Counted from the stretch's first letter, positions 24,856-37,322 are shown. The stretch: DNA of 64,000 nucleotides from Varroa destructor (GCF_002443255.2 NW_019211456.1:47242486-47306485), one strand, 5' to 3'. Program-made: numbers and translations. The notes: a model not told the origin generated them from the letters alone.

Positions 24856-25405
24856 ATCTATTATTCTGCTTAAATCGAAAGCGAACAGCAAACAGCATTT
24901 TCTTTGGTTCAAACAGCACTAATGATCACCAACTTGCATTCAAGAGATGACGCCGCTCATCCCTCCCTCTCCCCCGTTTTATTCGCCGGAAAAATCCATG
25001 ACAAAATGGTTTCTTTGTCGTATAGTTTTTCGCCAACGCTAAAGTGACCAGCTGGTAAGTAACGATCGCCTGAGCAGTCGTTAGTTACCGCAGGTTTGCA
25101 TGAAAAAACTATATTCTCATTACTTGTTTTCATCTCTTGGGTTGCATTCTCTCTCTAACTACATCATTTACCTGTAATTATTTAGGACCCTTAACATTGC
25201 CGTCTATATTCCCGGAAATAATTTGAATCGCCAGAGTTAGAGAAATCCTCACAGCTGAATCAACCGCCTTTTCATAGTTGAAATTTTAGTTAAAAAATCT
25301 AATTGACATGAGCTCAAATGTAGGCTTCTGATATGGCTTTTGGCAAATGTAGGATACAGACTGCAAAAACCCAATGAGGGCTCAAATTAACAGCATGTAA
25401 TGGTT

Positions 25406-25471
25406 TAGGCTCGACACCAGGCGTAAACATTTCATTTCGTGCTGATCACCAGCCCACAGGCGCAATGCTTA
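25406..25471 (+). repeat. SINE-like dispersed repeat, copy B
   Basis: Partner of 21587-21655: CTCGACACC in place of the B-box, then AGGCGTAAACAT, GTGCTGA, AGCC and ATGCTTA. Roughly two thirds of positions agree by eye. A weaker relative may lie at about 58866-58916, ending GTGCTGATCA...ATGCTTA. Confidence 0.45.
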
Positions 25472-28400
25472 TATACATAAAACTGAAAATCTTTCATATC
25501 TAGTCTGTAGCGGCTTACTGATTTTGATGTCGAGGTCACGCTTTTTGGGTAAATAGCCGCGTCCATCTAAGCTCAGAAATACTGGTATCCTTGAAACCTT
25601 GTCCGGCTGTTATAAAAGCTGGTCATGCTTTTCACGTTAAAGTCCCAAAGTGGCTTTCATGCCACGGGTTGAAGGCTGCAATTAAGGAAATCGTACGATA
25701 GGAAATTTTATTTTTTACTTCAGGGTGTACTCATTTCGACATAATTTGCCTTTCAACATTTAAAAGGAGGGCTCCTGCATAGCTACCGGCACGTAGCCTA
25801 TATGACTTAACCAGAGTAAAAAACAAAGAACTGGTTCAAGACTTGACTAACCTCGCATACTAACCGCGGCTAAATGTTGTTTCTTGGCTTCCACCCAGCT
25901 ACGACGGCTGACATATAGCATCTATCCATACGATATCGAACCTGGAATTTAGTAGCATCGTCTTGCAACTGCCGTCCATGACTTATGTTAATGTGGAGTC
26001 TTCCGCTATAGTATATATCAGCGAACTTATTAGTGATCCCCGGAAGTGTCGAAGCGGAAAATAGTTTTTTGAGGAAAACCACAATTAGTGTTACTTGGTC
26101 TATTCACTATCAAGATAACAACGCCCCACTACAACGGTTGATCTAGCAGAACTTTTGCCATCTTATCCTAAGCCTGATTAAGGACGGAGAGTTTTAACTT
26201 GCACCTAGTCTTATAAATAGATTTAACTGCACGTGCTAAAGTCGACCCTCCTAAGCATGACGTATCTAATTATCGTACACCATGATTGAGATTACAATAC
26301 AATTGGAGTATTCGGTTAGTTAATGAAGTCTACTGGGCTATATGTTGCATATGAGCATGTGTGCTCTTTTGTGGTCTAGGTAAACCTATTGATATTGCTA
26401 CAGTTTCACTACGTTCCGCTACCATTTTGGTGTTACCTTTTCGACATAGCCAGCGGTCGCAAGCGCAACTCTCGTTGCGCAAAGCCTTTTTAAAAGTATT
26501 TCTTTATCAAGTTATGCTGTCCAAGTAATCAAGCGCACTTGTAGTTGGCCGTCTTCTCTTTGGCGTGTATAATGGTATGCAAAGTGTCACGTCTTCCTGG
26601 CGACGTGAGCGTATTTTTTCTACGTTAACGCGCGTCACCATACGAACACGAATGGGCAATGGCCGATGCTGTTGAAGTGGTCCTAGGTAAATGGGTAGCT
26701 TTACCTTATACAGGAGAGCCTTTGCATCCCTTTTTGTGGCTAACTTTGCCAAGTAATCTCGGTTTGACTGCATCCCCACCGGCGAGTGGCTCTTGTCCTT
26801 TTAAGTGTAAGAAACTTATTTTCACACAGATAGGCTATTGAGCTGTGCAACATGAGTGTAGTGACACGCAGATCGAATTCGAGGTGCATTGATAACCTCT
26901 AATGGATATCACCGCGTGTATCAAGCGCGCAGGTCCAGCCTATGAATTGTATCAATCTAGATGACGAGGACGAACGTAGTTTCTCGAATGTAATACGAGG
27001 ATTGGTTGAGCACTCGCCACTCTGAACAACAAAATGGACAACTGTCGCCTAACCATTGGTCAGCCAGTTACACGCAACTCATCCTGGCTTTGAGGTGGGT
27101 GCCGTATTCTCCCTTACGGTCTCTAATTGTCGTCGAAAATTTGAGTTTGCACGGTGTTAAATTACTGACATTTCATTCTGTGATCCCTGCCGTTTGTATC
27201 GCAGATTTTTCGGCGCTCTCAACTTAACACTGTGGTTTTCCTTATCGAAGGGCTTTTTGATTATAATGTGCCATAAGGTGGTATAATGAAAAAGTACGTA
27301 GTGCCTATTTTTCGGCATTTTGACCAACACTTTTACTGTTGGTTACGGCAAAATCGAACGCCTGTGCACCGTTGTTTCCATTTTTGCATCGTAGTCATGT
27401 GTTCGTTGTTTTAGTTGATCAATTAGTTTTCGATGACTTTTCTACTCCCTGTGGGTGATTGCGCCTATCTATCTAATCATTCATTCATTTTGTTGACGAC
27501 TCGAAATACCATATAAACACTTTTCCGTACATGAATCACTCATTGCAATGCAGTTTCTTAAGCCTACCGTAGATCACATGAAGTTTTCTTCGACTGAACT
27601 GTATCTTGTATATCACAACGTCATTTTTATCTTCATGCCGTTTCGCTATCGTGTTATGCCGAGCCTGCATGACGTATAGTCTTTGCGGCTCATGGCTCAA
27701 AGGAAAGCGTAACGCAAGATCGGATCTGTCTTAGGATAAACCTCGGGAGTACCGTAATTTAGACAAACTTTAAGATTATATGAGTACGATACCCTGCGTG
27801 ACGCAGGTGGACCAGTACGGGAAAAGGAGACCGTAGGATTGTTCTTTTTACGATTGAGACCTATGCTTCTATGGTTTAGATCATCAACCAGAGAAAGGAT
27901 TCGAGGAACAAGGGCGTAATAATAAGTTAGAAAAGTAACTAGTGATAGCAACATGCAGTTTAAAGGAAGTTCCACGAATATCCAGGTAGTGTTTGATAAA
28001 AGAAAACGATCTTCCATTCAACCAGGTCCCTCCTCCTCCAGAACTTCGTTATCGGTTTCATTTAGTGAACGATCGGCCTCCTTCTTGTATCTTACCGTAT
28101 TTCGAATTGCAACTATTTTATTTACTTGACTAAGTCAAAGGGTACTCCTTGCTAAGTATTACGCGTGTGGTGTTTTTAAATGACACATCAAATGTTTTAT
28201 TATAAATGGAATATTCAAGTAACCTATGTAATTGGACGAGTGAGAAATTTGAATCGCGCGCGGCGTGTTGTCAGACCAAAGAGACGTCATCCGATCTCTT
28301 CAGTAAATGATAAATCCTCTTTAGTGCTAATTGACACGTTAATAGACTAACCTGAGCCAGTGTTTTTCTTGTATATCCGCCGATAGACGGACGAGGGCCT

Positions 28401-29263
28401 ACTGGATTTGGCATGTCATAGAAGATCTCTGTGATAGCTGACCTTCGCGTTCAAGGAAAGGCCACCGGCTAAGACTGTACCAACAAAGGAAGCAAAAAAA
28501 TCTCAGTAGGGTGCCGATCGGATTGGTTCGACAGCGGTACGACAAGATAAGCGCCATGAGTTCGCATTACGCCAACGGCAACAATGGGGTAAGAGGACAA
28601 TGCAGTTTAGCGTAGGTACAAGATTGACGTAACATAGGTTCAGGCCGATTCATTGTTTTCAGTCTACGGTCGTGTCCTGCCAAGGAACGATTACTATAGT
28701 CACAAGTGAACTAACGATTGCCAAAACAGTAAAATTAGTGTCATTTAACGTCGAGCATTTATAAGGTGGAAGATCGTAGCTCTAAACAATCTTCTGGAGA
28801 TTTAACTGCAGGAAGTTAATAATAAAAGCTACTTTTTATATTACTTAGTTTCTAAGTTTCTAATATAGCTGTTTATGTGCCAGAACGGTGTAGCAATTAT
28901 CATTGTTTTTATAACATACGCTTCATTAAAGTTTTGTAGAAACTTGTAGGCCACACCCGAGCTTAAAATGTCACGAAATGTATGCTCCGGCAGACCTGAC
29001 GTGTAATCCGACGCAATGCGTAACAGCGGTTTCCGAACACAAAAGTCAAAGCATTCAGACCATAGGTGTAAACTAAGCTTCTGTTACACCCGTTATTTAA
29101 GTTTTCTTAGGTCATTTTGCGTCCTCTCAAGGGCGCTCACGCGATCTCTAGTTTCGCCATATTATGTAGGTAGCCTTGCAGTCGTATGCGCAAAGTAATC
29201 TGATAGATTCTATTTACCTATGGGTCGATATAGGATTCTGCCAACGGCATCACAAACGGAGTT
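25472..29263. other. Intergenic DNA upstream of MAT copy 2
   Basis: Mostly AT-rich. A somewhat GC-richer zone at 26.4-27.2 kb carries open frames (- 26507-26779, + 27006-27227), and a 106-codon minus frame lies at 27697-28017; none is recognisable. The last 40 nt before the MAT ATG contain a possible splice acceptor (...ATATAG at about 29232), so a 5' UTR intron is possible. Confidence 0.35.
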
Positions 29264-31143
29264 ATGCCCCCATCATCGCAACAGACTGTTCACCCAGTTT
29301 TTGATACGGAAGAAATGAACGATGATTCGGTGGAGACGTTCCTGTTCAGTTCGGAGTCAGTCGGTGAGGGACACCCCGACAAGATGTGTGACCAGATTTC
29401 TGATGCTATTCTTGACGCTCACCTCCAGCAGGACCCCCAAGCTAAGGTCGCCTGCGAGACTGCGACCAAGACAGGTGAGAAACGGTATAAATATATCCAG
29501 GACTAACGTGAATTGGGCCAGTCAAGTAATTGTTCTAAAAATAATGTATAAATTTTGTTTTTGCCGCTCTAACAACTCTTAAGCCAAGTAATGGAAGACC
29601 ATTTACTAGTACTTAACAACGTACTTGATATTTTACCATGAGTCTTTAGAACATGATTAAATGACCCGAACGAAAGAAACTGTGTGGAAGGTAATTTTCT
29701 GGAACTGTTAGTGATCTTGCGTCAAACTTTTAAGGGTTAATTATCTTCAACGCCGCAATCGTAAAGTGAATGTGTAGTATAAACGTTGCGGTACAATTCA
29801 TATATAATAGTCATGCATGGAAATAATCTTGACCCCCCCCCCCCCCCTATACGAATGAATATAGTCATTTAGATTGTTGATTTTTCGAATCCAAACAAGT
29901 GTTTAAAATCAAGCAGACTGTTCTTAACCTATCATTTTGCACTGTCTCGTTGGGGTGTATTAAGATAATACCAAAACATATCTTATCCCTTTATAGGCAT
30001 GATTATGATTTTCGGCGAGATTACTTCGAAGGCCATCGTTGACTACCAGAAAGTCGTTCGCGAAACCGTAAAGAAAATTGGTTATGATTCTTCAGAAAAG
30101 GGTTTCGACTACCGCACTTGTAACGTGCTAGTAGCTATTGAACAGCAAAGTCCCGAAATTGCAGCCGGAGTTCACGTCGAAAAAAGCGAGGAGGACATCG
30201 GTGCTGGGGATCAAGGTCTTATGTTTGGGTAAGAGTATAAAATTATATGATATTATAATTATTAATGAGAGTCATTCCAGGTCGAATACAAAATCGTTTA
30301 ATTTTTATATTATTTACATTCTCAATCAATGTTCTGCTCTCATTTTAATTGTTTGGTAGATATGCTACCGATGAAACAGAGGAATGCATGCCCCTCACGG
30401 TAGTTTTGGCCCACAAGCTGAATTTCCGATTAGCCGAGCTGCGACGAGATGGAACTTTCCCTTGGGCAGGACCAGACACTAAGACGCAGGTCACGTGTGA
30501 GTACTACTTCGATCATGGACGCGCTATCCCTCAGCGAGTGCACACGGTTGTCGTGTCGACTCAACATTCAGACTCAATCTCGCTTGAGGAACTTCGATAC
30601 AATGTACTCGAGAAGGTAGTTAGGCACTGTATCCCCAACAAGCTTATGGACCGTCGAACAGTCGTACACATCAATCCGTGCGGCAAGTTCGTACAGGGTG
30701 GCCCGATGGGTGACGCTGGCCTCACGGGTCGTAAAATTATCGTCGACACGTACGGTGGATGGGGAGCTCACGGTGGAGGAGCGTTTTCTGGTAAGGATCC
30801 CACCAAAGTGGATCGCTCAGCTGCTTATGCTGCTCGTTGGGTAGCAAAGTCACTTGTTAAAGCTGGCGTCGTTAAACGCTGCCTCGTCCAAGTCTCTTAC
30901 GCGATCGGTATTGCCGAGCCCCTATCGATCACGGTTCTGCCATACGGAACATCTAAGTACTCGCAGAAAGAACTACTTCAGATCATCCGCGACAATTTCG
31001 ACCTTCGTCCCGGTATCATCATGCGCGACCTGAAGCTGACGACGCCATTCTACCAAAAGACATCAGTATATGGCCATTTCGGACGCGACAACTTCCCGTG
31101 GGAAGTTCCAAAGCAGTTGGTCATCCGAAAGGAGTTCCAATAG
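29264..31143 (+). CDS. S-adenosylmethionine synthetase (methionine adenosyltransferase), copy 2, three exons
   Basis: Exons 29264-29474, 29997-30228 and 30360-31143 join in phases 1 and 2 to 408 residues. Same reaction as copy 1. Motifs are GHPDK (36-40), [51 protein letters not shown] and the C-terminal [13 protein letters not shown], all in family form. Intron positions and phases equal those of copy 1, and exon 2 is 232 nt in both, so the pair arose by DNA duplication rather than retroposition. The first ATG gives about ten more N-terminal residues than copy 1; a second in-frame ATG at 29315 would give a length closer to copy 1. The stop is TAG with the context CAA-TAG-CGG, followed by a long in-frame open extension described separately. 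This copy keeps the conserved C-terminal residues that copy 1 has lost, so it is the likelier housekeeping enzyme. Confidence 0.96.
29833..29847 (+). repeat. C15 homopolymer in intron 1 of MAT copy 2
   Basis: Fifteen consecutive C within the intron between exons 1 and 2. Length polymorphism and sequencing error are both likely in such a run. Confidence 0.9.
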
Positions 31144-31353
31144 CGGAACCAACAGCGGGGGAGTTCACTTCCCTGTTTAGCAGTTGATGGCAGTACAGCT
31201 GGCAACGGCAACGGTTTCGAGCAGGATGCCAAACAGCAAAGTGGCCGGAACAGCGCGTCAAACAGCCTGACGACAGGTTCGGCAAGCTCGAAACAACAAC
31301 AACAACAAGCGACGATGAAGGATGTACTAATGAGGGGTCGACCGGACAGCTGA
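31144..31353 (+). other. In-frame open extension after the MAT copy 2 stop (possible readthrough region or 3' UTR)
   Basis: After TAG (31141-31143) the same frame stays open for 69 codons to TGA at 31351-31353. The translation is low complexity: it includes GNGNG, NSASNSL and SASSKQQQQQ, the last from five CAA codons at about 31293-31307. CAA before UAG and CGG after it resemble known leaky stop contexts. Against this, the region is GC-rich and open in other frames too, including two minus-strand frames. The default reading is 3' UTR. Confidence 0.4.
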
Positions 31354-32340
31354 TATTGAACTGCGGGACATTTATCGCTACTAGTAAAACACATACAAAC
31401 AAACAAAGAACGAGTGGAAACTTCAGAAAAGGTTAACCGTGTCGTGGAATATACCTGGCTCGAGTGGACAATTATTTAGGTTTGCTTTGCTAGTAGACAT
31501 CATCGAGGTGATGCTTCAAGGTAGCTTCAAGAAGCCAATTCTCTAATTGGGGTCAAGATATATGTCAGTGAAACATGTGAACGTCTGGATAACATTGTAA
31601 GTTGTACGGGTCGACCTTATACAGATACAGCAAGGAATAACAGCAGAACAGTATAAATGCGCTGATGCACGACAACAACGCGGGTGATGATGATGTTATG
31701 GTTTTATGATGATAATGGTTATGAATAACACAGACGAATGGAAAGCTCTTATATAACTAGCTGGGGTGAAAAGAAGGATGAACCAATTACACCTAGTTAG
31801 AAAATATCGAATCTTAGTATGAAAATAATTAAACAGATTGGAGAACTAGAAGGAACACGACATTAACAAACGTACATATATATTAATAATGACTATCTCG
31901 CAATGCATATTTTGGTTCAATTTTGCCGCACATAGCAAATGTATCAGTGTAGACTATGATTTGTGCTGTTTGGCCTCTTGGAAGATGATGTATTTGCATG
32001 CGGATCTAATACAGACAGTCAAGCAGCCGGAACATCGACAGAATGCGAGAAAAGGAAAAATAACAAAGACCGAATGATGTGCCGGCATGCGTATAGCAGT
32101 ACATGTTAGCGAGTTCGTTTAAATTCGAAAAATATAAGTTTATTATTATTTAATAGACAGGGACAGACGGAATGGAAGAGGGAGTTAGGCATGGAATAAC
32201 GGAGTCGCCAGCTCTTGGCATTGGTTGTAGTTGAGTCGTCGGATTGTCTGCGTACTTACGTAGGTAAAAAAGCCCCTAGAGAACATGCGGCGTGACGCTG
32301 TTGAGAATAGAAGAAGCGGAGGTCTAGAGGAACGTGAGAA

Positions 32341-32354
32341 GGGGGGGGGGGGGG
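32341..32354 (+). repeat. G14 homopolymer downstream of MAT copy 2
   Basis: Fourteen consecutive G, 1.2 kb after the MAT copy 2 stop. It may lie within a long 3' UTR. It is complementary to the C15 run in intron 1 of that gene. Confidence 0.9.
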
Positions 32355-32581
32355 TAAATGTAAGAAAAACGGAGAAACGGAAGAAGAACATGGGGGCAAC
32401 AGTGGATAGTTTAAAACAAGTCGTATTGAATCCACACAACGTGTCCCGGAGCAAAGAAACGTTTCTTGCGTGTGTGGTCCTTGTGGTTATTATGCGAATT
32501 GCTCTGATTTACCTATCTGTATATGTATATAAGGAATATATAACGAAAGCTGTAACAGATACTAATAAATATTCAAATTAA

Positions 32582-33443
32582 ACTGCATTACTGACGTAAT
32601 TTTTCTAGTAGCAAGAAATACCATTAATATTAGTTCTTAAAAATAGCTCTTAAAATTAAACATTTGATACGATGTAAAATGAATTTTGACTTTTAGAAAC
32701 CTAATTATAGGAGGAACGAATATGATAAACCATAAACACTTGGATTCAATTCTTGAGTAAGGAAGAGGCTGAGCTATCCTTTGCCGCCTTCGCATAGGGA
32801 AGTGTTGGTTAGAGAGTTACAAAGACGACGTAAGAGGTAGAAAGGAAATAATTTTGTCAAAAAAGGTTAACCATCGGTCAGACAGGATCATTTGAGTTTA
32901 TGCTGTAGTAGTGAAAGAATAATTTGATCTATAGTAGCCTATGTGGTTATCCTATTTCAGGATCTATGCATTCATAATTCATTTGAAGTGCCTAAAAGAC
33001 AAGGTAACATTTCTGCGTATATTGTGTTGTCTGCTTACAAGGAAGCTATTGCATTCTTGTTATCATACCCTGATGATCCAACGATGCTTGTCTAGTAAGT
33101 CGTAATCGTGACATAGATTAATTAGGCGTAGGACTTCCTTAATAAGTAAGTGCTGAATGTTGTTTAGTGTGTTTAGCGCTCTTCTTGGTTGGGTCCACGT
33201 TTTTCTTTCCTTCTCTGTTGTCGCTGGCTGAGGACAGATTAACATGTTAGCGCGATTGCTTGTATCTCGGTAGACTAGCAGGAAATCGCCAACGATAAGT
33301 CGACAGCAACAGCATATATCTTCTCCTGCAGCTTTCCATTGGCTTCCTGTTATTCGATGACATTTTAACAGTGTGTGCTTAGTACGGTGATTCACAGTGC
33401 ACAATTGTGTGAATTACCAATGTAGGAACTTGCTTGTGAAACC
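32582..33443. other. Intergenic DNA
   Basis: AT-rich. A 113-codon minus frame (33063-33404, four adjacent Cys) has no recognisable domain and ends close to the start of the next gene; I treat it as chance. Confidence 0.4.
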
Positions 33444-35760
33444 ATGTTGTCAGACAATACTGTCAGTAGACTCGTTATCTTGAGCATATTATTCTTGATT
33501 TTGTGGCCCTATTCGACTTTTGGGGCTCATTTGTGTTCCGACTATAGTGGGCAATCTTTTACACCCCTCAATTTTCTAGTTGGCACATGCAGCGTCAAAG
33601 AGAAGGTTCGTGCCAAATGTGTGTCGGTTACGATTGTTTAATTTTGGATACTGATTTAGAAAAATATGCCAGACTAAAATGAGCCTACAAAGTGTTTGTT
33701 CTTTTTTAATGTTTAGTTCTTTAGAAAAGAGCATATAGTTTATGTAGCATACGTGGGAACGAGACACGATTTGGTAACAGCAAACGCCAGAATAAAACCA
33801 ACTTGCAAAATATTTGGTTGCTTTTCGTAAGCACCAGATTTTCTGTTTAATACATTTATGGGGTAGTATATAAAAAAAGAAAAAAAACGTTTATCGTTAG
33901 CATAGAATTGATATTTAAGCGTAGATTAATAAATGTAGTGTATGTGAAAAATTCTGAAATAGACGTTAGACAACTACACATTATGTATTCTTACGTAACT
34001 AATCTAAATCAGTCGTTTATGTAAAAACACAAGATTAACCTAACGTATATCTGCACAAGGTATTGCACAAATCTTGTACACTCGATCGACAAATAATTGC
34101 ACTCGAAAATTAACCTCGAAAAAGTGCTCTTACGAGCTCCAAACACAAGTTTTCGTTCGTCTGGGTTTATAGTTACCGTCGACGTTACAAGAACGCTTTT
34201 AACGTATGTATCTAACAAATAGTTAAATGATGTGTCCAATTATTGTATTATTTATTTATTTTATTATTTATTATATTTATTATACAAAGATTGAAAAATA
34301 TATTTATTTATTAATGGATAAGTTGGAATGCATTTCTACCATCCGTCGTGAAATAGGTGTCTTTAGGTCCCATATGTTTCTCCACTACTTAAAAACCAAC
34401 AAACTTGTAAAGTTATGGTCAGGAAGATTTAAGCCTAACACGATTTGTTGCGAACGACAATTCCGGTTCAAAACGACTGAGTCGAGGATACCCAGTTGGG
34501 TCATTGACCATAACTCTCTATAGAGATATTAATACGAAAAAACTAACAGAAAAGTCTGAGAGAAACTGAAGTCGAATGTAACATATTTTACGTAAAATGT
34601 AACAGAAACATCTCGATTTGCTTTTATTTTAACATAATTCGTGTAAGTTATTCAGTTTATTTTTACTTTTTCAACAATGATATATCGAGTCATCAGCTAT
34701 ATGGTAACGATATAGAAATATTGCCAAAGCTACAGTAGCATGAAATTTGACCAACTATGACCAAGCTACAATACCGAAATTTGATCAAGGGTAAAATGTC
34801 TCTGGAAGATGATGCTGTCTATCGTAGAGCAGTCTTGAAGTAGTTATTATCTTTTACCGTGCCCACAAGCATACTTTGTTGTACTATACGTTGTGCTTAC
34901 CTGATAGTAAAGCGGTTTCGATACATGGTCATATTGCTAGCTGCATGTAAGTGTTATTATGGTTTCTTACTGCGAAGTATTTTGCAGCTTGTACCCTACT
35001 TAGATCTTCTGACTGATAACTTCTTAACGGCTAATAACTCAAAAGAAGTTTACCCGATCCTCGAGGAATATCGACACCGCATTCAAGTTCTGGCAAGCGG
35101 CAGTTTCTGCTCGGATCTTCAAAAGGGTGTCGGCTACAATCGTTGGGAAGAGCTGAACTCGGCAAAGTTCACCCCCGATGATTTTTTCAACGTAAGCATA
35201 GCTTTTCTCGACAGTTTTACACAATAATCGATTGATGTTTTCAAAAAAAAAAAGTCACACATTTTCTATACCGACGTATGATAAGTTCTAGTTACTCCGA
35301 CACATATAGTCGAACCTGAAATATTAGAATTGTCAAAAGATTACCGTTCTATTAAATCCTCTTCAGATTAGTTGGTAACAGACAGGCCTTGCTAGCTGAT
35401 AGTAACGCTGCTAGTGTATTCCATGCAGTATTAATCATGACAGCCAACATGTTTATCATATATAAACCTGCGTCCATCAGGCTAAATAGTGCTCCGAATT
35501 CTAGCAACTACTATGTTATCGAACACTGATCCGTTTATTCGTCGAAGTCGATTCTTCTCCACAAGAACTTCACGCCGTCTCTACTAAATCTATGGCTGCC
35601 CTTCGGTGGATTGTGGACCAATCTGGGCGACTCCAAACAGCGATCTATCATGAGTATCGCGCAATGCGCGAAGGACATTCAGAGCCTTAATGATCAATGC
35701 ATAATCTATCTCATATGTAACATATCAACTGTACTCGACAAAAAACTCGGCAAAACATGA
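33444..35760 (+). CDS. Small secreted six-cysteine protein, unknown family, three exons
   Basis: Exons 33444-33605, 34988-35191 and 35566-35760 join with both introns in phase 0, giving 186 residues. The ATG opens a clear signal peptide: a hydrophobic core VILSILFLILW, then STFGA before HLCSDYSG, so cleavage is near residue 28. The mature chain has six cysteines (HLC, GTC, SFC, AQC, DQC, LIC) and possible N-glycosylation sites (NFT at the second junction, CNIS near the end), with no further membrane segment. Intron 2 has a strong donor (AAC then GTAAGC). Intron 1 uses a weaker GTTCGT donor with a good TTTTGCAG acceptor. An AATAAA lies at 35829. I recognise no family; the even cysteine number suggests three disulphides in an extracellular protein. 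If intron 1 were retained, exon 1 would end at a TAA at 33639-33641. Confidence 0.6.
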
Positions 35761-35828
35761 ATACCTAATGCTCAAAATGTATTTGAGAAGTTAAGATTGG
35801 AAGTGTCCGAGACAAAGTTGATTTGTTC

Positions 35829-35834
35829 AATAAA
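35829..35834 (+). promoter_or_regulatory. poly(A) signal of the secreted-protein gene
   Basis: Canonical AATAAA 69 nt after the stop at 35758-35760, followed by an AT-rich run. Confidence 0.55.
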
Positions 35835-37222
35835 ATACATTAATAATAATAATAAAATAAATTCGTACAAAATGGCGGTTCGTCGCGATTTTTTTGTTCT
35901 AAAAAAGGCAATAAAAATTTAAAACACGTACGCTAGTACAATGGACAAGGCTAGACCTGTCGTCATCATAAAAAATCGTTTCATATTCTAAATTACGAGC
36001 AGAGAATTCTGGGGCTTTCTCAACGTTTGCAATCATTACTTCAATTTTACTGGTTTTATCAGCAAATGAATAACCAACAAAGGAGACAATAAATGTACGT
36101 TTTTCGTAAATATTCTAATATAAACTGCTATGTAAGATTCAAAAGGTGAAGCTGTGTGTTCTTTAGACAAGCTTTTCTGTGCGTGACGGCTGTAATTTTT
36201 CAGTACCAGCGCCCTAGCTGGACAGCCTGTAATCAATTATAAAAACAGAAACAAGAAACACACAAATGCGGTCCCGGAACAGCAATTCAATATAAACCTG
36301 AGCTTCATTAATCACGTTATTAATGACACACCTCATAAGTAAGCTTCAAATTATCGTTACCGTTTAAAACATTACCGTTAAAAAACAGTTATCCTTAGAA
36401 ATTCGTTTGCCTTGCTTCGTTTTCGTGCTATAAGATTCTGTAGTAAACTAGCCCAATTTAATTTTAAAATATCGCTTATGTATTCTTTGTTGGCAAATCT
36501 TTAGTAGATATTGTTTTCTAAGTCTGTTTGCTCTGTTAACGTTTCTACAACCTGCAAGGATACTTGTTCTACTCTGTCACACGAAAACTATGAAATTCAT
36601 AATCGGTGCCAAGCACAGCATAATGAACTCAGCGCATCACTCGTTGATTCTCATAACGTGCGAACAGCTCGGGCGAGCCCTTCAAGTACCGAACATATAC
36701 AAACCGTGACACAAATGGCTGGAGTTCTCATAACAAAAACATTTTCTGTTTCTTGTCTATATACTAAAGTGTATTCAAAGACGACTGTGAGAGAATGACC
36801 GCTGACAATATACACAATTGAAATTTTGTCCTAATCATCCCTGGTGGAGTCATACAATTTGATGTCCTTTTTAATTTTTTCATTTAACTAGAGCTATTTA
36901 ATATTTATAATTGACAAATGAAGCAAGCGTCAGCATTGAGGGAAAATAGCACTCTGAGCATTTCACTTAACATTAAGATTAATGGAAAGCGTAACGTTTA
37001 CGTATAATATAAATGTCGCCACTTATAATATTAGATTGTACAGGCGATACATTTTGAGACTCACTCGATACGATAGACTGGCTGATTATGGCTGGTACGG
37101 TTATCTCGTGAGTCGTCTATTGCTTCAGTGTTAAACTACGGGAAAATTCTCAACTCACTTATAAAGCAGAAACATTGTAGCAGTTAGACATGAATGTAGT
37201 GACTCGAGACGCGTAGTTTATA

Positions 37223-37322
37223 NNNNNNNNNNNNNNNNNNNNNNNNNNNNNNNNNNNNNNNNNNNNNNNNNNNNNNNNNNNNNNNNNNNNNNNNNNNNNN
37301 NNNNNNNNNNNNNNNNNNNNNN
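37223..37322. other. Assembly gap (100 N)
   Basis: Exactly 100 N, the usual placeholder for a scaffold join of unknown size. Distance and adjacency across it are not reliable. Confidence 0.99.

Larger units (their letters stand above)
21656..25405. other. Intergenic DNA with one 169-codon open frame and small inverted repeats
   Basis: The longest unexplained open frame in the window is 22652-23161 (+): hydrophobic, cysteine-containing, with no ATG at its start (the first codon is TTG). A frame of this length is expected by chance about once in several windows of this composition, so I do not call it a gene. An exon-like stretch at about 24041-24139 (CYLYYNEIRY...HCGDPNV) is also unassigned. 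Palindromes are described separately. Confidence 0.35.

Noticed and set aside
31050..31406. Long minus-strand frames over the end of MAT copy 2
   Set aside because: Shadow frames caused by the GC-rich coding end and the CAA run; no domain.
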